This document shows positions 60,556 to 64,000 of a DNA stretch of 64,000 nt, piece after piece. Position 1 is the first letter of the stretch; each line of letters starts with the position of its first letter. The notes beneath the pieces are model-generated. The model worked only from the letters and a program-made list of their open reading frames with translations. It was not told the DNA's origin and searched no databases. Made by a program: the position numbers and the translations under genes. The stretch lies in assembly GCA_003254905.1 (NCBI GenBank), contig QANU01066072.1:181093-245092 (forward strand). The letters are read 5' to 3'. The stretch comes from Nissolia schottii (Eukaryota; Streptophyta; Magnoliopsida; Fabales; Fabaceae).

Positions 60556-62598
60556 CTTCTTTTCCCTGAAATAATAATTGATGCCCGTGACTATATTGTT
60601 TGTTAATTTCTTTTCCCGTTTTGAATGTTTTCTGCTAGTGGTTATTCTTCCCGATGTCTTTGGTCAACTTTTACTGAGCAATTCTCTTAATTTTTTAAAA
60701 TGTTCTGCTGCACTATTCTTTAATTTTCCACTGGCTATCCAATTGTTCCAGAATATATAGTAGGTCAAAATCTCAGTTAAAATTCGTTTAACTCTACTAC
60801 TTACTTTCTAATGAAACTCAACATATCCCCACTTTTCTCACATTGAGATGCCCAGCATTCTTCATTATTTTTTTCCTTGTGAAAAGACTCCAGGTTTGTT
60901 GACTACTGCTTGTGAAGGTTGTCTCCAATCTTTAAATTAGTGCCACGTTTTCTGATGCCTCTGCAAAGTTGCTCTGTTAATTCTTTTAGCTAACCCTGTT
61001 TTATGTTTGCAAATTTGTGCAGATGATGTGACATGAGCAGTCTATTGGCCTGAGAAGATAGTTCTGCTGCTACAGTTATTGCTTCTATTCAATCACTGTA
61101 CATAATTTAGGATTGTAAATCTGGATCATGAGGGATTGGTCCGTGAAACATTTTGTAAGGAGTCATTATTTTTTCCCCTTACAATGAGGCTGGGGTACAA
61201 AGTCCTATCGGAAGAGTGGTCTAGTGTTTTTGTGGAACGTGTGATGACATCTGCTTGTCGCAAGTGAAAGATTACAATTTTTAGTAGTGTTCCGTTGGTA
61301 ATTGTTGCAGTTGTGTTCCATTGGCAATATGAAATGCCAGTGTCTTGTAGGACGTATTTATGTGGATCCTCGTGTGTTGTCTGCATTAATCTGATAATTT
61401 GATAATTATACTGACTTGTTTTTAGATTTTTCAGAATTAGACGTCTGAAAGACTGAAAGCGATTCTTGAGTGTGCCTTTTTTGGAAGAGAATACGCGAAG
61501 GGCCTGGCCCTGGTTTTTGCAATTTCCTTCTTGTGGATAGTGGATAATTTTGGGGTAATTATATACTATGTGAATACAAAATTTAAGCCATACACATGAT
61601 TGGTCCAGTGGAATTATATGACAGGGAAGCAATTGGGTGTAGTTAGGTGACTATAAAGTTGTAGAACCATGGCCATGGCTGGGAATAACGTTTACTGCAA
61701 CTTAAGACCATTGCGAAGAAATTGAGAATAATATGTAGAAACATATATTGGCCATATTGCTTGACCACAGGAACTATTCAAAATTGGAAATTTGTCAAGT
61801 TAATATGTAAGGAGAAGAATATTAACGTGTGAATAATATGAGCAAGTTCTTGTAAAGACAATCATGGCACGGATAAAGTCATGCCAGGAGGAATAACAGT
61901 TGCGTACTATTTCTTTTAGAGTATTGTTGGTTGTTACACAGCCACAATAAGTTGTCAAAGAAGATAGAAAGAATGCTGTTACACAACATCATGAATGTAA
62001 ATCGGGTCATATTGGCATTGCAACCAACACAAGCTGAGCTTACAACCCCGAAACGGATTTAGGCAGAAAATGAAATCAATATTCAGAAAATGAATATGAA
62101 ATTATCCCAAAAAATATGGCTTTCAAAATGCAAAAAAACCTAAAAAAGTAAATAAATAAATAAATAAGACCTTCCAAATGTATAGATATAAATAAATAAG
62201 AAGCCAAAATGTAAGCCGTAAAAAGAGCCAGCCGAATTTATGTAAATTAGACAGACTTGTAGCATTAACAGGACCATGCATTGCTGATCTTCAGAAAGAA
62301 CCTGATCTAATTTACATGGACAAAGCCATTAATCTCTCGCACAAATGCAGTTCTGTGAATTTTAATGATACAGCTTCACCGACAATGACAATATGATTTA
62401 CTCATACAGTAACCCTTGAAATGTATGCCATCCCGTTTAATTCCCTATCGGACAAGATGACATTACATTACAAAGCATCTGAGAAGAAAAGGGTAAGAAT
62501 AAATTAATCAGCAACCAGGTCAGGCATGAGATGCATCCAGTAAATCCAGAAAGTGCCAGAGGGAAATTACATTAGAATTCAAAGCAGAAAGCAAGTTC
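60556..62598. other. 3' UTR of the TRB gene and convergent spacer
   Basis: 60556-61100 probably contains the remaining TRB 3' UTR, possibly with a 3'-UTR intron. An open frame on the minus strand at 61126-61632 has no recognisable domain. 62100-62598 is presumed 3' UTR of the leftward ARL8 gene. Confidence 0.4.
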
Positions 62599-63013
62599 TC
62601 AGCTCTTTGACTTGGAATGTTTCACGAGCCAATCAATAACAGAGTCAATGTTGGTCGAGTTTTTGCACGAGATCATGAAGCAGCAAACTTCTCTGTCAGT
62701 AATTGACTTCAGATCCCTACACACCAGAGAACACTTTCAGCACTAAAGTGATATAAAGGCGAAAAAACTAATACTCAAGTAATTTATTTCTGTAGCTTTC
62801 CAGTGTTGGTTTTCTCCATTAGACAATCAGAATAAAAGAGACGTATCTTACATTTGGTCAGTCAAAGCTTGTTTAGACAGAGCCCCTGGTTTGTCAATCT
62901 TGTTCCCCAACACCAACAAAGGGATACCATTCAATGATGGCTTACTCAGCAGATCATGAAGTTCACTCCTCGATATGCTAAGGTTATCCGGATCAGCAGC
63001 ATCAACAACATAA
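62599..63013 (-). CDS. ARL8: ADP-ribosylation factor-like protein 8 (ARL8), last two coding exons only
   Basis: Minus-strand exons 63013-62852 and 62716-62599 (stop TGA at 62601-62599) encode the C-terminal half of a small GTPase: [20 protein letters not shown], then [15 protein letters not shown] with the NKID guanine-specificity motif, then [21 protein letters not shown] with the SCK motif, ending [13 protein letters not shown]. This matches plant ARL8, which acts at the vacuole/lysosome-related membranes and is also known as a host factor for tobamoviruses. The upstream exons (P-loop, switch regions) are not found between 63014 and 64000, so they lie beyond the window. Confidence 0.93.
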
Positions 63014-64000
63014 CTGCAAGAAAGATCAAATTGAGAGAACTTGCCAAGTTTAACGAATTCAACTAACAATTACTAGCTCAAGCTGTAAACGTAAAAAGAG
63101 AAAAAGATTCGAAAAATTTGAGTAACAACATGATCCAATTTAACAAATGCACTAGATGCAAGAGCTCTGAATACAAAGAAGCATCACAATTTTCAACAGA
63201 AAATGTGAAAGTTGCATTGAAATATAACCAACCAACTTTTCAGAACTAAGCAGCAGGTAGTTTCAAAGAATCAAGTGCGCGCAAAATTTCAAGAAGCAGG
63301 TAGCTTTAAATTGCACACTTCCTTTCTATATGAACCGTTTTAAATTTAATCATTATATGCAATATTAATTAGAACCCATCTGAGGCATCTTGCTTGTAGA
63401 AGGCATTAATAAATTGAACTTGCACAAGGAAATCAGGGACACAGGAAGGTATCTATTTTAATACATATATGCAACAGGGATAAAATATTTGCACAAGCAT
63501 CTAAAGCATATTTGGTTTTGTATCACCTCAAGGTCACATAGCAGCAACCTTGTTGTTGTGCCAGGGTCCACCCTCACTGATAAATAACTTTAATGGAGGA
63601 AAAAACAATAACCCAACTACTAGTTATAACAATAAACAAGACAGAATCAGATAGTAATCAAACTACTACAAATACTGTAATAAACAACTACGGACTTTGA
63701 TGAGCAAGAACCAAAACTGGGGACTTAGATAGACCTCCACTCTATCACAATACAAGATAAGCATGTGGGCAAATATCAAGCATTTTGACTATACAATACA
63801 TGTATGAGTTGATTACCAACAGAAAATCATAAATGGCAGAGTTTTTCGTGAAACAGCAATCGAATTCAAAAAAGTGAAAGATGTGATTTGTGTTTAAAAG
63901 CAAAACCAATTTTGCCTTTCTATGGTCAAAAATTTCAACCGTCCCATGACTAGGAGGAAGAGGCTTTGTAGCTGTTTCGCGACAAATAATTTGAGCACAA
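63014..64000. other. Intron of the ARL8 gene, continuing past the window
   Basis: No ARL8 P-loop or switch exon and no other coding sequence was recognised here. The stretch is AT-rich, as expected of intron sequence. Confidence 0.5.

Noticed and set aside
1..64000. Bacterial-type systems (CRISPR arrays, operons, phage or IS elements)
   Set aside because: Nothing of this kind is present; the gene structures, introns and repeats are those of a plant nuclear genome.

Overview
This is plant nuclear DNA, most likely from a legume, and a soybean relative (Glycine/Phaseoleae) fits best. The evidence is intron-rich plant genes, AT-rich intergenic DNA, a tRNA-derived SINE of the Au type, Mutator-like foldback elements with long terminal inverted repeats (TIRs), and a GT34 protein of the galactomannan galactosyltransferase type that is well known from legume seeds. 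The species is an inference; only the gene families are read directly.

Layout. 1-2.6 kb: AT-rich, no gene seen. 2.6-4.1 kb (-): intronless GT34 galactosyltransferase, with its promoter region partly duplicated further upstream (4.2-6.6 kb). 8.2-9.3 kb: a nearly complete 1.1-kb palindrome (foldback element) with a target-site duplication. 11.4 kb: a probable Helitron 3' end. 11.95-14.6 kb (-): three-exon heptahelical PAQR-type receptor (HHP4-like), with an Au-type SINE in intron 1. 16-17.7 kb: a second foldback element inside a possible old LTR. 20.4-22.5 kb: nested inverted repeats and an array of GC-rich hairpins. 24.1-27.2 kb (+): PADRE/DUF4228 protein. 28.4-31.6 kb (-): decayed transposon-derived gene with a degenerate 23-bp-period repeat in its non-coding parts. 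33.8-38.7 kb (+): ten-exon NEMP/PNET2 inner-nuclear-membrane protein. 43.05-43.4 kb (+): a diverged spare copy of NAGS exon 1. 45.2-51.2 kb (+): complete ten-exon chloroplast N-acetylglutamate synthase. 52.1-54.5 kb (-): five-exon mitochondrial complex I subunit NDUFS4. 54.75-55.9 kb: Mutator-like element with a perfect 9-bp target-site duplication and GC-rich cargo. 57.8-60.6 kb (+): five-exon TRB telomere-repeat-binding/single-Myb-histone protein. 62.6-63.0 kb (-): the last two coding exons of an ARL8 small GTPase that continues past the window.

The genes are ordinary single-copy plant genes with unrelated roles: cell-wall polysaccharide, membrane receptor, stress response, nuclear envelope, arginine synthesis, respiration, telomere/chromatin and vesicle traffic. 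They form no operon or cluster. The less ordinary content is (1) the phase-compatible spare first exon of NAGS, which could be an alternative first exon or a relic, together with a GC-AG first intron in the intact gene; (2) several long foldback elements, two of which carry the same 12-bp G-box palindrome in both arms; and (3) the same-orientation, roughly 23-bp-period motif in the transposon-derived region.

All exon boundaries were set by hand from reading frame, GT/AG (or GC) sites, codon phase and remembered family sequences. No alignment or database search was run.
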